A stretch of 6,424 nt of DNA from Devosia equisanguinis (GTDB lineage: Bacteria > Pseudomonadota > Alphaproteobacteria > Rhizobiales > Hyphomicrobiaceae): assembly GCA_945901835.1 (NCBI GenBank), contig CAMDMH010000194.1, positions 1 through 6,424 of the forward strand. Direction: 5' to 3'. The notes beneath the pieces were generated by a model. The model was given only the letters and a program-made list of their open reading frames with translations, was not told the DNA's origin and made no database searches. Shown here piece by piece: positions 6,272 through 6,424 of the stretch; the stretch's first letter is position 1, and every line of letters begins with the position of its first letter. The translations under genes were made by a program, and so were the position numbers.

Positions 6272-6371
6272 GATCCCGTCGGTTCATAATCTCGACTCGT
6301 GTTGCGTGGGTGCGATTCCGCTGATCGCCAGATCGTGATTCCATATCTCCATTGATTCGATGGAGGTCTGG
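6272..6371. promoter_or_regulatory. Divergent intergenic region between the small secreted protein and the right-edge gene
   Basis: These 100 bases should carry the promoter of the small secreted protein gene on the minus strand and the leader of the putative gene starting at 6372. A GATTAT on the minus strand close to 6284-6289 could be a -10, but no good -35 accompanies it. If the right-edge gene is a transposase, the insertion-sequence end should lie somewhere here. It cannot be placed without the other end. Confidence 0.35.
6347..6365 (+). repeat. Near-perfect palindrome overlapping a ribosome-binding site
   Basis: CTCCATTGA (6347-6355) and TCGATGGAG (6357-6365) are reverse complements except for one pair, around a single central base. 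In RNA, the six outer pairs CUCCAU/AUGGAG would close a 7-base loop. The right arm contains most of the GGAGGT ribosome-binding site at 6362-6367 for the gene at 6372. Folding would therefore hide that site. Confidence 0.65.
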
Positions 6372-6424
6372 ATGACGGTGCCACTCGAGATCCGGCGGGA
6401 TCGAACACCCGCGGTGCTGCGCAA
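6372..6424 (+). CDS. N-terminal fragment, possibly an IS630-type transposase (truncated by window edge)
   Basis: An ATG at 6372, with GGAGGT starting ten bases upstream, opens 17 codons (MTVPLEIRRDRTPAVLR) that run off the right edge. The start resembles the N-terminus of IS630-family helix-turn-helix transposases found in rhizobia, from memory rather than from a search. The evidence is the good ribosome-binding site, the short recognisable N-terminus and the absence of a stop. Seventeen residues are too few to prove the family. It could equally be another gene, and no catalytic residues or terminal repeats lie inside the window. Confidence 0.45.
   Translation, partial: MTVPLEIRRDRTPAVLR

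Noticed and set aside
6397..6410. tRNA-like T-loop sequence (GTTCGATCCC on the minus strand)
   Set aside because: The five-base T-stem does not pair with a 7-base loop, and no acceptor stem or anticodon arm could be assembled around it. It lies within a plausible coding start on the plus strand.

Overview
The window is GC-rich DNA with dense, gene-after-gene coding. Its gene families are a Bug/TctC solute receptor set, a HyuB-type hydantoinase subunit, a 3-hydroxyisobutyrate-dehydrogenase-like enzyme and a COG0523 GTPase. Together these suggest an alphaproteobacterium of the Hyphomicrobiales, perhaps a Bradyrhizobium, Rhodopseudomonas or Afipia relative. That placement is inferred from protein style and cannot be proven from the window. 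No phage genes, CRISPR array or RNA gene was found. The only sign of mobility is a possible transposase start at the extreme right edge.

Layout from left to right. (1) 1-834, minus: most of a periplasmic Bug/TctC substrate-binding protein that starts at a GTG and runs off the left edge. (2) 835-1026: a divergent promoter region holding a perfect 7-bp inverted repeat. (3) 1027-1878, plus: an NAD-dependent beta-hydroxyacid dehydrogenase of the 3-hydroxyisobutyrate dehydrogenase family. (4) 1922-3571, 3657-4703 and 4731-5804, all minus: a likely operon transcribed right to left, in the order COG0523/CobW-like GTPase, second Bug receptor, HyuB. The gaps are 27 and 85 bases. (5) 5969-6271, minus: a small secreted Gly/Ser/Pro-rich protein followed by its own intrinsic-terminator-like hairpin, which separates it from the operon. 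(6) 6372 to the end, plus: the first 17 codons of a gene whose start resembles IS630-type transposases and whose ribosome-binding site lies in a hairpin.

How the genes may work together (inference). The receptors would capture a carboxylate-type or ring-derived substrate in the periplasm, HyuB would act on it or on a cyclic amide, and the dehydrogenase would oxidise a hydroxyacid product. The COG0523 GTPase belongs to a family of metal-transfer proteins and could load the metal site of HyuB. The partner subunit HyuA and the membrane subunits TctA and TctB are all missing from the window, so the pathway is incomplete as seen. The most unusual observations are the HyuA-less hyuB joined to a metallochaperone-type GTPase, and an Asn in HyuB where the related acetone carboxylases have a metal-binding Asp.
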